A stretch of 64,000 nt of DNA from Icerya purchasi (taxonomy: Eukaryota > Arthropoda > Insecta > Hemiptera > Monophlebidae): positions 7,364,501 to 7,428,500 of the forward strand of contig CM077116.1 of the NCBI GenBank assembly GCA_039619475.1, in the 5' to 3' direction. Under the pieces are notes generated by a model that ran no database searches, had not been told where the DNA came from, and saw only the letters and a list, made by a program, of their open reading frames with translations. Shown here one piece after another: positions 27,701 through 42,700 of this stretch. The position numbers were made by a program, and so were the translations under genes. How positions within the stretch are numbered: the first letter of the stretch is position 1; every line of letters begins with the position of its first letter.

Positions 27701-30700
27701 TGTTGAGCTACCGACTTCTGAAATTTAAGAACCATTACTCGTATAGTAATATGCTGACAGTTGATAAAGTTCTGAAAGCACCGAGGTGATAACTCTATTG
27801 CAACGTGATCTTTAAACTGGCGAGCAATGTCGTGACTTCGGTTTAATTCGACTTTTATAGATATGTAATATTCACCATCTACTGCCCTATACGAATGCCA
27901 TAGCGTTTGTATGGAAAAAAATCAGTCTTTTAATCATAAACTTTTGAGCGCATTGAAATGAAATATCCGAATGAACTTTTGGGTATATATAAGATCCAGC
28001 TATTTTACTTCATCGCCTTCCGTTTGAATTTTCATATTGTTTAAATCTTTTGTAATCGATTATACTGGAGATAAGATTTCTATAATATTGAAGGTTTTTT
28101 TCTGCTTCATTTCTAGGTAAAGCTGGTTCTGTATCATCACACACTGGGCCATCTAAATAACAAAGATTTTAATTTTATATTCGCGTTTTTGCACATTTTC
28201 CCCCACTTCCCCTGATCAGTTCTTCTATTGCCGCGCGCGATTTAATCCACCGGCACCTTCATCAGTACGAAATTAATTATTTCCCAAACTTTACTAATAT
28301 TCCGCTTCCGTCTTTCCCTAGTGACCCAATTCCTAGATTATTAAAACAAACTATCGATAGTGGCGTGCAATTTCCAAATCCTGACACCCCTTATTACAAA
28401 CTTCCCTCTCGGAAAGACATCCCCGCAAGAATAGACACATCTCTCTTAGAGCTCGCGGACCGATTGCGAACATAGCTCACCGCGTCGCCGAAAAAATCAA
28501 TAGTCATCCCATCTCTTTGCACATATATATACTGATGCTTCAGAAGCAGACCCGCATATTTCCCCATCACCAACAGCGTGCGCGAAATCACTTCGTTGCG
28601 TCTAAATGATTACCGCTCGGTACAGGAAGCAGAACTGTACACCATATAGAGTAGCCTCGTAACTTGCTTGCAGACAGGATGTATGGATAAAAGCATACTT
28701 TTAATAACTGACTCTTTGGCTTCTCTAAAATCGTTTTCCTCGCAGAACAACATGGATATCCTGAAAATCAATTATACGTTGAAGCTACTCCATCAAGCAA
28801 GAAATTAAGTAACGCTCTTGTGGCTTCCGAGCCATATGCGAATTCAAGGCAACGAGCGAGTTGGCTTATTGTTCAAGTTAGCTCTGCTTGCGCCAAAACT
28901 GTTTGCAGCGCCACCAATCTGCAAAATGAAGGTTTATTTCCGTGATCGTATGATGGCTGAGTGGATCAGTCAGTGGCAAAAGAAACCATACTTTTTAAAA
29001 TGCGTAAAATTTACAGCCGATCCCCAGGGGGGTTTCCTTCTTTTTACCTTACGCGTTGGGAATATGCTGTGTTAAATCGGTTGCGAGTTGGACATACGAC
29101 GGTTCTCCCACCCACGTGCTCTTTCTGTTCCGGCTCTTCTTATCCTTCGGTGGAACACCTGTTACAACAATGTGTAACGTTTGCCTGCTCCACTTTTGGG
29201 CCGGTGTTCCACTTTCAACTATACTGTCAAATGGCCCAACGCGCACACAAACGCTACTCATTTTTCTGAGAACCAGCAGCTTAATAAGTAAATTACGAAG
29301 TAGCCTTTTCCCTCTAGCCCGTGTGCTGTAATGACTATTGCCGTTAAAAATGGTGCATAGACGCTACCAGGAAAAAAAAAAAGAAAAAAAAATATGATCG
29401 TTTTAATGGTTTCACATCGGGCCATCTTAAACAGAATGCTCTAAACGGAATGTTTCCTTTGTTTTTTGAAAACTATTATTAATTCGTACCATTTGCACTG
29501 TTGCTCGTCATTGGAGACCAAAACTAACGCTCCTGAGAGATTATTTATACATTTTCATTTTCAAAATGTTGAAAATGCACAGAGTTTGCACAGTTCGTTT
29601 GTGCGCATTAATGTATAATACAGGAATTCAAAGTCGGTTTTTTTATATTATGTTTCCAAAATTTTAACTAATTAAACGAATACATAAACAACGTGGAAAA
29701 CAATTAGAACATTCGCACGAAAATTATACATCAAAAACCTGTATTAGTCGACGACAGTAACATTTCCGATTTTGTTTATGTTTTCGGCAATAGCCGGGGC
29801 TGTTAAATTTTAAACGATTTGACAGAGGTATCGCTGTCTCTTTCTTTTTTCGTTTTATAGTGGAAATAAAATTGCGCCAAGAATCGTATTTGACTTGCTT
29901 CAGTGTTCGTCTGGCTTTCTTTTCTGAATTCTATCTAATTTTCCCGGTTGGGAAGTGATTTTAGTGTTTTTATGGCCGCTCTTACGGCTTCTGAACACTT
30001 TTCGGAATATGACCTCTGGTTGTCATATTTTTCGTCAAGTGGATTTTTGTTCGGTTAATAAAGTGACTGCAAATATCATTTGAACTTGTTGAAAATCTTT
30101 TAAGCAGGAGCTTTGATATAATAATTCACTTTTCCGATAGAAACAGCTGCTTTCTGTTTAAAGTTATCTTCCTCAACGACCATTGAAGTGTAGTCGCTTC
30201 TTGTTAGATTGGTACGAATGTGTACTAGTAACGAAGTAAGCCGGGCATAATCTAAATCGGCCGGTATGAAAAATTACAACAAGTTTGTGCATTCATTTTT
30301 AATAGCGATGCATTTAGAGCGACATTAGCAATTTTTCCGCTTCTACTTTAAAACGATTATAATACATTAAAATCTCCCGCTAAGATAAATGGTGACGGAA
30401 TACTTCGAACTGTAGTTGTAGGACGATTTTTGGATATGCTTCGTTGAGTGGAAAATGCCGTGCAAATTATTAATGCGTGAAATTAATCCGTCCGAAATGA
30501 ATGTTTGATCGCGCCGTAAGAAAGACACCTCTACGAGCTGCATGTCATCTCGGGAGTCCGAATGGTGCTGTAATTTGATAGATCACAAAGCTGGGGTTTG
30601 GGGTTGTGTTGATTTCTTACAGACTGATGGTTGTTATTGAACTGCACTGAGAGATCGAAATTTTGAAATCTTCTAAATAACAATAATAACCAATTCTAGG

Positions 30701-33700
30701 ATACAAAAATATACTTTGATACTTGATATATTTAATTACAAAGCGATTAATTAAACTACGACGCAAGTTCTTTTTCGAGCATGTGAATGATTTTTGTCAG
30801 TTTAAAGTTTTCTGGTGCTTTGTAAATTTATCGTTTTCTTTTAGCGTTACAATCCTGTCGAGTTAGAGGCAAAATCTTTTGAAATTTAGACGGCATGCCT
30901 GTTAACACGTATTTATGAAACATTTGAAGTGCAATAAAAATATCGCGTGTTTATGTTTTTGCATTTTTTTTTTGACACGCTGCGAATATTTTTTTGAATG
31001 TTCAATTTTCTGTATCGGAAGAATTTTCAATTGGCAATGTACCTGTAATTTTAGCGCCTAAATCGTATTTTTCCGACACCTGGCTTCGTTTTATTTTTCC
31101 TTGGTGGTTTTCCGCGGTTTTTGTTTTTGTATACTGTTCATTGTTCCTCTTGTGTGGTGAGTTTACCGATATGTACGTTTTTTTTTTTTTTTTTAAATCA
31201 GTATTTAGCTGTGAAAATCTGTACTATAGTTTAATTCAGTTTATTCTCTAACGGTTATATTGATGTCGGTTCGGCAATTATTTAACCTATCTTTTCGTTT
31301 TGATCATATTCCGGATCAGCTATATAGTATTTTTGTAGAATAATCTTCCGTTCGATTTACCGTAAAACGTTTATATAAACGCTTTATAGTTAATTTGTAC
31401 AGTCGACTCGCGATTATCCGGATTCTGTATTATCCGAATCGATTTTTCAAAAAAAATAAATAAATAAATACATAAATAAATAAATAAATAAAGAAGAAAA
31501 AGCCAAAGCGCTTTTATAAAATCCACAGCTATATACAGTATCTGAATATTTGTTTACATTCACTGCAAATGAAGATGCTGTGAAATTCTTAAAACTTGGT
31601 TTCACAAAGAGTTTGTGCCCGCAGTTGCGAAACATTTATCTCATAAACAGTTACCGAAAAAAGCAATCCTTATTCTCGGCAATGCTCCAGTCCGGCAACT
31701 GAGGAGTTACAAGATGGTTATATAAAGACGCAATGTTTCTTCCAACAAACCTTACATCGACTTGTCAACCTACGGATCAAGGAATACTAAACGCTATAAA
31801 AAAAAGCATCGACTCCACCTTCTCATCAAACTAATATCAAGCGTTGAAAATGATGAGGACTGTCACGTTGCTTTAAAATCAGTTGATATGCTTGATATAA
31901 TCACTTGGGGTTATCTGAGGGATGGGAAGAGACTAGTTCTATAGCATTAGTGCGGTCGTGAAAAATATTATTAGATCATAAAGTCAGTGATAAATAGGAT
32001 GAAATTGGCAAATAACGTGATTTGGACAGTTCAAAAGACAACGAGGAGGTAGCTTCTTTAATAAAAAATATTCCAGGATGTGAAATGGGTAGTAGTAATA
32101 CGGCTGACGTTACAGAATGGATGGGCAGCGACGAGATCAAAGAAACGACAGATGAGTATATCATAGTACTTAACGAGGATCCAGTTGAAGAAAATATGGA
32201 TAAATCTTCAAACTGTTATACCACACGATGAAGGACTGAAGGCGATCGAAGAAGCGCTGGAGTAACTCAACAGGAAGAAGCGTCACCGGCTGATATCACA
32301 TTTGTTTACGCATGTGGCGGGATATATCGGCAAGGAAGAGAATGCAGTGAAAAACACACAGACCCTAATCAGAGACTTCTTTAAAAACTAGTTAATGTGT
32401 AGCGTAAGCTAATTTTCATGTAGTACTTTTTTATAGGGTAAGTTAATTTTCATTTTTTCATTTAATTTGCAGCATTTAACCTTGAACTCTAATGTATCCG
32501 GATTTATTTTTTTTATCCGGATCGGCTGGCCGCCCAATTAATCCGGATAATCGCGAGTCGATTATGTTTGGATTTTCATGTAGTACTTTTTTATAGGGTA
32601 AGTTAATTTTCATTTTTTCATTTAATTTGCAGCATTTAACCTTGAACTCTAATGTATCCGGATTTATTTTTTTTATCCGGATCGGCTGGCCGCCCAATTA
32701 ATCCGGATAATCGCGAGTCGATTATGTTTGGAAAATCATTGCATTCGATTAAAAGGGAGAACCACTTTATTTCATTGTTAGTATAAAAATTTCTGTCACC
32801 GGCTTATGACGTAGTCAAAAATGATCACGGAGTTTGTTATCCAAAGTCATCATCATCATCATGGTTACAGTCCTAGAACTGGTTTTATTCCATGATAAGT
32901 GCTTTCCAACTTGTCCGATCCTCCGCCAATCTTTTTATTTCTGTGCATTTACTTAATTGTACGTCCTTTACTAACATATCTATAAACGTCCTCCTCGGTC
33001 TTCCTCTTCCTCTTTTTCCCTGGACTTTTCCTTCTAAGTAGAAATAAAAAAATTTGTTATGAATAAAAATATTAAAATAAAACAATCATGTTCTTACTAT
33101 CGAGTATATATTAAGTATTCTATACGCCGAACTCTTGGCGTTGGATCTTCTTACCCCTTTCAATGCTTCCTTTATCCTTTCCTCCCCATCTCTAGCCGTT
33201 ATTCCCCTCCTTCTTTCCTTTACACTCTCTATCTCCGATCGCCTCAGAATCTGAGTAGGTGATCTAAGCTCATGTAGTTGGGTCAGTGCTGACACCGAGC
33301 CCATTTAAAAAAAAAAAAAAGTATTGATAATAGTATATGCGTCAGATACGTGCGCAGATATGTGGATGTATGAGATTATGAAAAGATATAAGGGTATTAA
33401 TTGTACTAGGAAAACGTTGTACTTTTTATTTTTTGTTGTAAAAGAAGTTTTCAGATTTAGTTTAGGTAATATTTTACGTAATAACAATAATAAAAGGTTA
33501 AAATAATCATATTACGAAAACTTGATACATGGAATATCTAAATAAGACGAATCGTTAGTAGTACTGATAAAATATGTCTCAGAACTAGTTTAAGTATAAT
33601 TAACATTGTATTATATTTGCTACTAAAGAAGGGAGGCATGTGTTATTTTTTAGGACCACGCCGACAAGCTGCAGAGCTTGGCAGGGTCCTGAAGTGTAAT

Positions 33701-36700
33701 GAAAATTGCAACCAAAAAAAAAAAAAAAAAAATCTCCGGAATGCTAAGACTGAAGTAATATTTACTTTCAAAAATTTTATTACATATTGTTCTAAAATTG
33801 AATTTCGGATGCAACGATTTAGATGAGAAATTTTTGTTGTGTCGAAAGAGCTAGTCGTCTACATTCAATATAATTCTATTCCATTTTTAAGCCGGCTTGA
33901 TTTCGAAAAAATTCATCTGCTCCAGTTCTTTAGTTTTGTATTTATATTCGTTTTCCGCTAGCTTTAAATGCGGCGATTATATTTGCTGGCCCATTTACGA
34001 AACTCGTAATTGCGTAAAGGTGGTCTTTCTTCCTCGTTTTTTCGATGCGCGATTTTTGTCAGCGGTACAATTTTCGGTTCTGTTTTATCAGCCTAAGATC
34101 GAGTAAGCTTTACTCTGATAGCAGGACAGAATTTGGTGGTTAGTTTTGTGAAGACATTTTATCATCGACCACATTGTCGTAGATTTTTCAAAATGTTAAG
34201 CGAGGGATATCAATTACGCATTACGCGGAAATCGGCTCGAACCAACGTATACACAGTATACTACTAACACGTTATTCCGCCATTTTTCAATAAATTTCTT
34301 TCTCATACATTTTGCTAGCGCGCAATTTTTTCGAAAGTGCGAAAAATGCGAGTAAATTATAGAAGTAATACGATATGTTTCCGGAACACTATTTCTAAAT
34401 ACTACATTCAAATAGTTAAAAGCCGGTTGAGGCGCTGTTTCAGTCAAATAGTAGAGACATCATCAAATACATATAAAATCCCGGAGAAGATATTTAGATA
34501 ATTGGTGAATGGAATTTTCAAGAAGCCTGCAGAAGTTATAATCAGAGTTTATATCACTACAGTTTAGGAATAAGCGTAACAAATAATACATTAAATAATT
34601 TTCGGAAACAACTATGTTTTAAAAGATATTTATTACGAGTAATCACTGTGAAAGTTTTAAATAATATATTCTTCTTCTACATAAAGATGAAAATTAGTTA
34701 CAATTAAGCCGACAAAATATATCGAAGAGTTGTTTCCTATATTTGCTCCGCCAAATGAAATATTATAAACGGTATGACTACTGTTGTATTTCCGAATGTT
34801 ACAGGAATGCCGACTGACTAATTCACGTTTGTCGAAATAAACTGAGACGATCTGTTGATATCGCGTTTATTTTATCGATAATAGTGACAATCGCGATTAC
34901 GCGACAATACCTGATAAGGACTATCGTAAGTCTACTAGTGCGCGATCAGTGTAATAAGGTGCAAAGCTAAAATCGGACGACAGACTGGATATCGTATCAG
35001 TTATTCCAGATACCGCGGAGAACTAATTCCACCGTTTACCTAAAAGTGCGAACTTCTATATTAGCGTCCGACGAACGATGATGCGACTAAATCCACTAGC
35101 AACGCAGAATAATAAGTCAGTTGAATCGCGTTTGCACCGCTTAGGCGAAATTATGCACAACGTTTATTTAAGAAAGTGGCTGTAAACAAAAATTTGGTAT
35201 ACAACATTATTACAACAAATTGTAGACCGATTAATTTGACCGGTTATTTCTAGTAACGATATAAAAAAATCGAATAAAAAAGATGCACAACTGAAGCAGA
35301 AAATTTCACTGGCTGGACGAACTGCAATTATTAGCATAGAAGAATATTGCGAGAGACTGTATACGATAACGATGAAAATGGTCAAGATAAAGTCATGAGA
35401 AAATTTGAATAAAAAGAAATTAGACAATTGGCGAGCTCTCAAAAAATAATGATAATTCAAAATCGTGTAAGCCAGTTTTTTTTAAAATTTTGCCACTGAA
35501 AAAGAAAAACTGATTTCTAGAACGGATAATTAAAACTCTTATTCTCTCTCCATTATCGAATGTAAAAATTTTAAAATTAAACGACACTGAATGTGTATCG
35601 TGAAATTGCTGTATAATACCAATTAAAATCTATGTATTTTGTAACTCCTTTTTTGCTTTTAAATTCAATAACGAGATTAGTGTAATTTATAATTTCATTT
35701 TTTTCGCTGTTGCGGCTATTTTAAATTTTATACTTCTTTTCAATGGAAAATTTTGAAATATTTGTTTTTTATTATTCATTAAATCTGTCATACTAGAGCA
35801 ACGAAAAAATGTGAACATTTAAGTGTAGTTAACTTAAATTGAACATTATTTAAATTATTAACAAATTATGCATTTATATTTGAAAAGTTCAATTGAGGCC
35901 ATGCACGTCATGTTATAATTTAAATGTTGATAACAAAATTATACTTAAACATTTACTGACATACCGATGCATATTGTCAAATTGATACTATTAGGAAATT
36001 CATAGATTCCACGATGTCTAAGTGTGTACATTATTACTTCTGATCACACACTTTGCGTGGTTTACTTTTTGGGCTATGCCCGAAAACGTTTGTAACTAGT
36101 ATATATCGTTTATAGATTTAAATTCGTTTGTTACGTTTGTATTTGTTCCAATTACAATATTACCCATAAGAGTCTGCCTAATGGAATATACGTCGCACAA
36201 TGTTCTTATGGAATAGTCGATTTTACTGAACTATATCATTTTTAAATATTAAATATAAACAATACAAAGAAGAAAGTAAATAAAAACATTGCATCGGATC
36301 GATATAAAAACGTTACTTGATTTTTCACATTACCCTCAGCATAATTAATACATACACACAAACGAGCGCGTGTAATAATTTAATTAATCAATTTACATTA
36401 TATTTCAGTATGCTTTTATTGTTTATCATCAATCTAAGCTAACATATACTGTGTTACTTAAATTTTACAGTTTTCAATATTCAATCTGTTCCTGATGATT
36501 CTCATAGTGCACATGAAATCACTATAAAGTTTAAATTACTTCGTAAGATCGAAATCTAATCCGACTTCGCTAATAACCGTTAATGATTTAGTTACGGATA
36601 ATAGAGACAACACGTCTGAAAAAATATAAAAACACGGTCTTACTTTACGGTTTGCTCGGATGTCCATCTTGATTAAGTATTTTCTTATAAGAGAATACTG

Positions 36701-39700
36701 GCCGTTAGCTATTTTGCCCATGTGCTGTTCCCGAGAACACCTTATTATCTCACTTTGGAATAGATGGTAAAATATAGAAAGAGAAGAAAGCGAGGGAAAA
36801 GAAAACGCGAACTTCAGTGTTATTTTCAATGCGAGAAAAGAACTAATAAATGTTTTCCTATCACGTAGGTCGCGACAGTAAAATACATATATTTCGATTG
36901 TCTGACTTCGAAGCGGATCTATTGAACAGCAGTGATTTCGCAATTAAAGGTCGACAAGACTTAAAGGAACACAAACTGGAAAGAACTAAAGGCTGTTCAA
37001 TGTACGCGATAAGTAAGCCTGGCTGTTCGCACCTTAGAATGGTAAATATTATTCATTTTTTCAAGTCTATTTTTAAAATTATTTTCTCGTTGGATGTTGA
37101 AAATTAATTTACACGCTATCTATTGTTAGTTTCGTTTTCCATCTGGTTACCTTTTTAAGGTTAATATTAGTGTAAAAAGGAAGGAAAGACATTGCGCATT
37201 TTACGGTTTAGATATATTTCTTACTGAACAAGGCAGTTGTTTGCCTACTTCCATTTACGCAAAAGTACGTAAACAAGCGTTTCTTCATTTAAGCAGATTT
37301 CAACATTAACAACCGCATAAAAGTGCGTCATTCGACATAGTCCCGGATTAAATAATTGATATCACTCGACTTTCTTCGTGAACTTATTGTAACGGATATT
37401 ACAGTTTTCACTCACTATGCCCTTCGATTAAATAAGAATTTTCATTGCCCTTTCATTATTTACACTAGTTAATATGTGAAATTGTACCAAAAAATCATAA
37501 ACAAACACCGTCCGTTCAAACAATTTGTGTTTTCTCTAGCTAAATCATTTACTTTGGTTAAATTAATCTATTACATTAATTCATTTTTTTCCCGTTACAA
37601 TGCTGTGGCAATTAGAAAGAAAAATTAAATAAATACTTAAGCAGCATGAATGATCATTGACACACTAGCCTACACATTATGGCTATACTTGAAGAAAAAA
37701 AGGAATGTACTACTTATCAATGAATATACTCCGTTGCTAAGCAGACATAAACTTTTCGGACTAACTACCTGATGTCGATATTTTGGTACTCTATACTAAT
37801 CTCGTTGATTTTCGCGAGTTCCTAATCAGATGGAAATTTCTCCCGTCTGTTTCTCTTTTAGAAAATTTCGGCATCCGATTTCTTTTCTCTATTTAATAAA
37901 TTAAACATTTTGGTCGCTTGTTTATACTTTTTTTTCTTTTTCAGTAATCGTTTCATCAAGCAATCCAATCTAATTTTCAAACGTTGGATTTTTAAATTTT
38001 CTTCGTTTCATCATTCTCTTACTGCTTCAATTATTGGCCTGCATTTTAATCGTTCGCTGTTGTCTTCGTCTCTTTCCTCCTTGGTGTCCCCGTTTAAGGC
38101 AGCTATTTGTGATGCTGATCTTTTTTTTAAATTTCCGCTTGTTGGAATTTGATCTTTTAAACTTTTATTGCGTTTCCTGTATATTATATCCTTTCCCTAT
38201 TTGTCCATAACTACACTTTTTTATCTTATTACCATCGTACGATGACATCGCAGTCCAATTAACATTTTTCCTTCGATTGTTTCTCGGCAGAAATTCGTAG
38301 TTGACGAGCCGAAATGAAAAATAAACAAAAATAACTATAGAACTCACATTTTACACCACAATCCGGTGAGATTTATGTTGAATAATTGAACTTTTTAACT
38401 TTTTATGACACCCGCATTATTCTAGCCACCAGCACTGAAATAAAATCCTGTCGACCTGGAGTAATCAAAAATTTCAGAAATTTTAGTGCCCTTCATTAAA
38501 TAACTAATACGTTTTGCTAAGTTTTTAACAGTTTGACGAATTTACCCACGAAACTCGCTTTTTTAGAAATAATTCGGTCGATAGCATCGTTCAATTAAAT
38601 CCTTGTTCATAACAGTTCGCATATTTCTGAGCCAACTTTATTAAATCTATTTAAAACCTGCGGGCTAATAATTTATCTTAACCTTAAATCCTACATAATC
38701 CCGCTGTGTAATAATGTAGGCATAAAAAAAAAAACTTCCATACGTTATTTTAAAACCTATAATACTTTACCCTACAATAATACCTAGATCCTTATAATGA
38801 TTCGATTATTGCCATATTGTAATATATTTTTAAAATCATTCAAGGGCATTTAATTCTATTCATCCAGTATCCGGTACAGATCTCTTTTATCCATCATGTC
38901 GTTCCCTTCAATTCCATTCTATCCGGGTACCCATTTAAATTGTACGTCACCATTGTTTTATTAAATTTTTCCGCGGATTTTAATAATGTTCCTTAATGTA
39001 TTATCATATTTATCTGCTCTGTTATCCATTTTCTGTACCGGCGAATATGAAAACTAGTTAATACAATTATTTCGATGTTCTTTTTTAGGTAACAAAGTCT
39101 TATGTATACTAACTCAGCCGAGGAATGTGCCGATGGAATTTTAAATCCCTTTGATGTTAACAGTTTGAGTATTTTGAAATTTCTCCATAGAATTAGTTAT
39201 AATCTGATGTATTGTATTCTATCGATCTTCTGCCGCTTTACTGCTACAACTGTTCATAGTTATTGTATCGCATGTACCTGTGCATAATTATTCTTTTCAA
39301 AACGATTTATGCGAAGATATTCAAACCGACAAGAATACATTTAAACAATTTACATCAGCATTCGTTACACTCGGTAAACTAATAAAAAACATGATCAGAA
39401 ACACTAACTGCTTTCATAGGTGAATAATAGAAATAAAAAAATAAAAATTAACATAAAACCTCCTTCAGGCATAATAGTAGAGGTTTCCTAATCCAATTCA
39501 AAACAAGCAGGTAGATATAAAAATCTTCTGAAATGGTAGGTTATGCACGAATGTGCTGAAATAGATATATTAAATATAATAGATTAAAATTTTTCTGTAT
39601 AAATTTGACCAGCAAAAAATAATGAATTCGTGATTACACATTCAATAAATCCGTATATTTACAGGTAGTGTGTTTAGGACGAAAATTACTGCTGATGCAG

Positions 39701-42700
39701 TGGAGGCATTCAGCAGCCTGGACTGCTTGGTGTCCGGCTAGTGATACTGATACAGTTGATGGATTTCAATATATTCGGGTAAGTTTGAAGTATAGAGAAA
39801 ACGACAGAAGATAAAAATAGTTCTAAAATGATTCTATTAACATTATTCTCCCGGTGACGCAATAATTTATTTTCTCATTTTCCATCTGTATAATCTTTTT
39901 CCCCATTTATTTCTTTCTTTACTACATCTTTTACATTTTCCTTTCTTCTAACTTTTCTTCTTCTTGTTTCTCATCTTCTTGGGTATATTACCTCACCTTA
40001 AATGCACTTCTGTCAATTGTTTTTTTCTAACATTCTTGGTCTTGCATTTTCTAATTTACTCTCTGCACTTACTAGTATCATTCTTTATTTGTTCCCCGCC
40101 TGTAATTTTTCTCTTTTACATTTATTTCTTTCGATATTTTAAATTGGCGATTATTCTTTTAATGCGGTATTTTAGCGACTGTTCACTTATTTACAATTTT
40201 TATCTAAAGGAAATTCAAGTAAATGAAACGCCATCTTTAATTACGCTAGTAGATTCTTCTCTATCAGGTTCCGGAGGCGGATTCCCTGATAACTCAATCT
40301 GCGTCGGTTACAGGCATCAGTTTGATTTGATCAACGAGAGGAACGGTGAAACACAGAAACTATTTGCCCTTCAGGATACTTGCAAAGCTAATTTAATAGC
40401 AGCCATGGATTTATACGAAGACGAGGAACCTGAATTGCTTTTGTGTTACAACAGTAAGAATATTTATATTTTCCTTTATTTCTTTTAAATAAATACAAAC
40501 ACGTGACACATCTGCAATACTTTCTCTATTTATATACTATATTTTTGAACCAAAACCACTGAAAAACGTATAGTTAATACAATTATTCAATAAAACCGTA
40601 AATATAACGATAATAAACTTTGTTTTTTCGTGATTATTTTTTAATTTTCGGTGTTTTTTAAAAATTTACTTTTCGATACGATTTGTTTCAGAGGAAAAAA
40701 TATAATTGTTTTTATATATTTGTAATTTTAATTTTGCCGCTATTCTTTTCATATTTTGGTACACTTTTTATCATTTTCGAAATAAACGAAACAATATCTC
40801 TACATTTAAAAAAAAAAAATACTAAAACTTTTTTTCTCTCGGGATGGGCGCATCCTTATGTACGAAACGGACTAACTGATAATGATTTATATCCTAAAAG
40901 GAAATAAATAGGAAAGTGATAACAAAAATTACGGACACGTGAAGAAAGAAAAAATAACGATAAAAAAAGATTTTACCGGCATTAAAACGAACAAAAATTG
41001 AGAGGAAGGTGATCTAAACGGAAACGATAGAGCCAATTTTGATTAAATAAATAAGAATAACAAAGCCAGAGAAAATTATTATACGAATGAGATGTCAGTG
41101 CGAATAAGAAGTTAGTAGTATTGACAGTCATGGACGTAGAAGCGGTGGATACTACGTCAAGACTTCATAGAACGAGAACCTCTAGAAAACAGTCAGTAAT
41201 ATTATAAGCAAAAAGTTTCATAAAGGACTGCCCCTTCAGAAGACAAATCGAATTTTCTTGTTTGTAGCTTTCAATTGAAATAGTTCAAAATTTATACATT
41301 TTCAAACGAGTAATCAATTATTTATCTCTACAACTGCCTGTGACCCTGAAACACTTTCAGGAAACGTTCCTAAGGAATTTAAATAGCTGGTAAGTTGTAG
41401 CGTCAATTTACTGTTTCCATTTTTTGTCGTTTGGTAATTTCTATGTAAATTCTGATCAACTAAATTAAAACCGGTAATACGGAAAATTATTAAATTACAC
41501 GTTATTAGTATCTTCAAATATTGCGTCGAAATTTAAAAAATTAATATATTCAATTTTTTTTATCGAATTTACTTAGGAAACTAAATCACGGCTTTCATAT
41601 CTTTCGTCCGTTCTAACAACGGCACAAACTTCACGAAAAACGTTAAAAGTAGTTTTAAAATAAATATTCCCTTTATAAAATAAGAAAAACGTAGTGAAGA
41701 AAAACTATGCGGAAGAGCGAAAAATTTTACTTATTATTTTCTTTGTCAAGATGTTAATTACATCTTATTCTAATATGCGCAAATATTCAATTTTTTCACA
41801 TACTGAATGTTAGGATTATTAATTTATGAATTCAACACAGATCTAAATTTTAAACTTTTTGCAGATGTATGTCATTTTCAGAAATTATCCGTGGACAGCA
41901 GAACAAGTACCGAATTCGACTTTTATTGGAATTCCATCCCATTATCAATTGGTAATTTTTTATCTTCTTTCTTTTTTTTTTTTTTTTGTTTTCGGCTAGT
42001 CTACGTTCTTTTTGGAACTTTTATTTAGACCCACCGATTATTATATATCCTAGATTTGTTCCCGATTATGTCTTGTCCTTTAAACGTTTTTATTTTTGTT
42101 TCAGTTTGCGTGTTCCCTTACATCATCGGTTTCACTACCGATTCGATGGAAATACGATTAATAATAAATGGTAATCTGATTCAAACGATGGCTTTACCAA
42201 AACTTACTCTGATATCCTCCAAGGTAATAAATTTCATTTATTATTAGATATATCTTTTCTCTTTGCAACTAAGCATAACTTTCGGTTAAAATTACGTTAC
42301 AATTATTTCCGGTTATCGAACAACAATGATCTCAAAAATTTAAAGCTTTCACAGTGATTACTCATGATAAATAATTTTCGGAAACACTGATGATGGCCAG
42401 TGTAAGCTGGTCGAAACGTTAAGCGAATAAATATCTTTTTAAAAACACAGTTGTTTCCGAAAATTATTTATCATGAACAATGATCTCTTTTTTTCTTTTA
42501 TTTTTTTATCCCCACCCAACCCCACGGAGGAGGGGGCATGCCAACAACGGAGATCGACGGAAATGATAAGATATACGAAACGCAATACTCAGAAGACTTT
42601 GTCGTCAAGATGAAAAGGGCAACTAGGGGATAGTGCGAGACGAAAGCTAAAACGTGAGGAAGGAAGAAGAGTATCATTAAGACGTAAATGGATAATAGAG

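Noticed and set aside
39860..40150. Pyrimidine-rich stretch in intron H-I as a further LINE copy
   Set aside because: Composition fits, but no protein motif or boundary supports it; it may simply be the polypyrimidine region before exon I.
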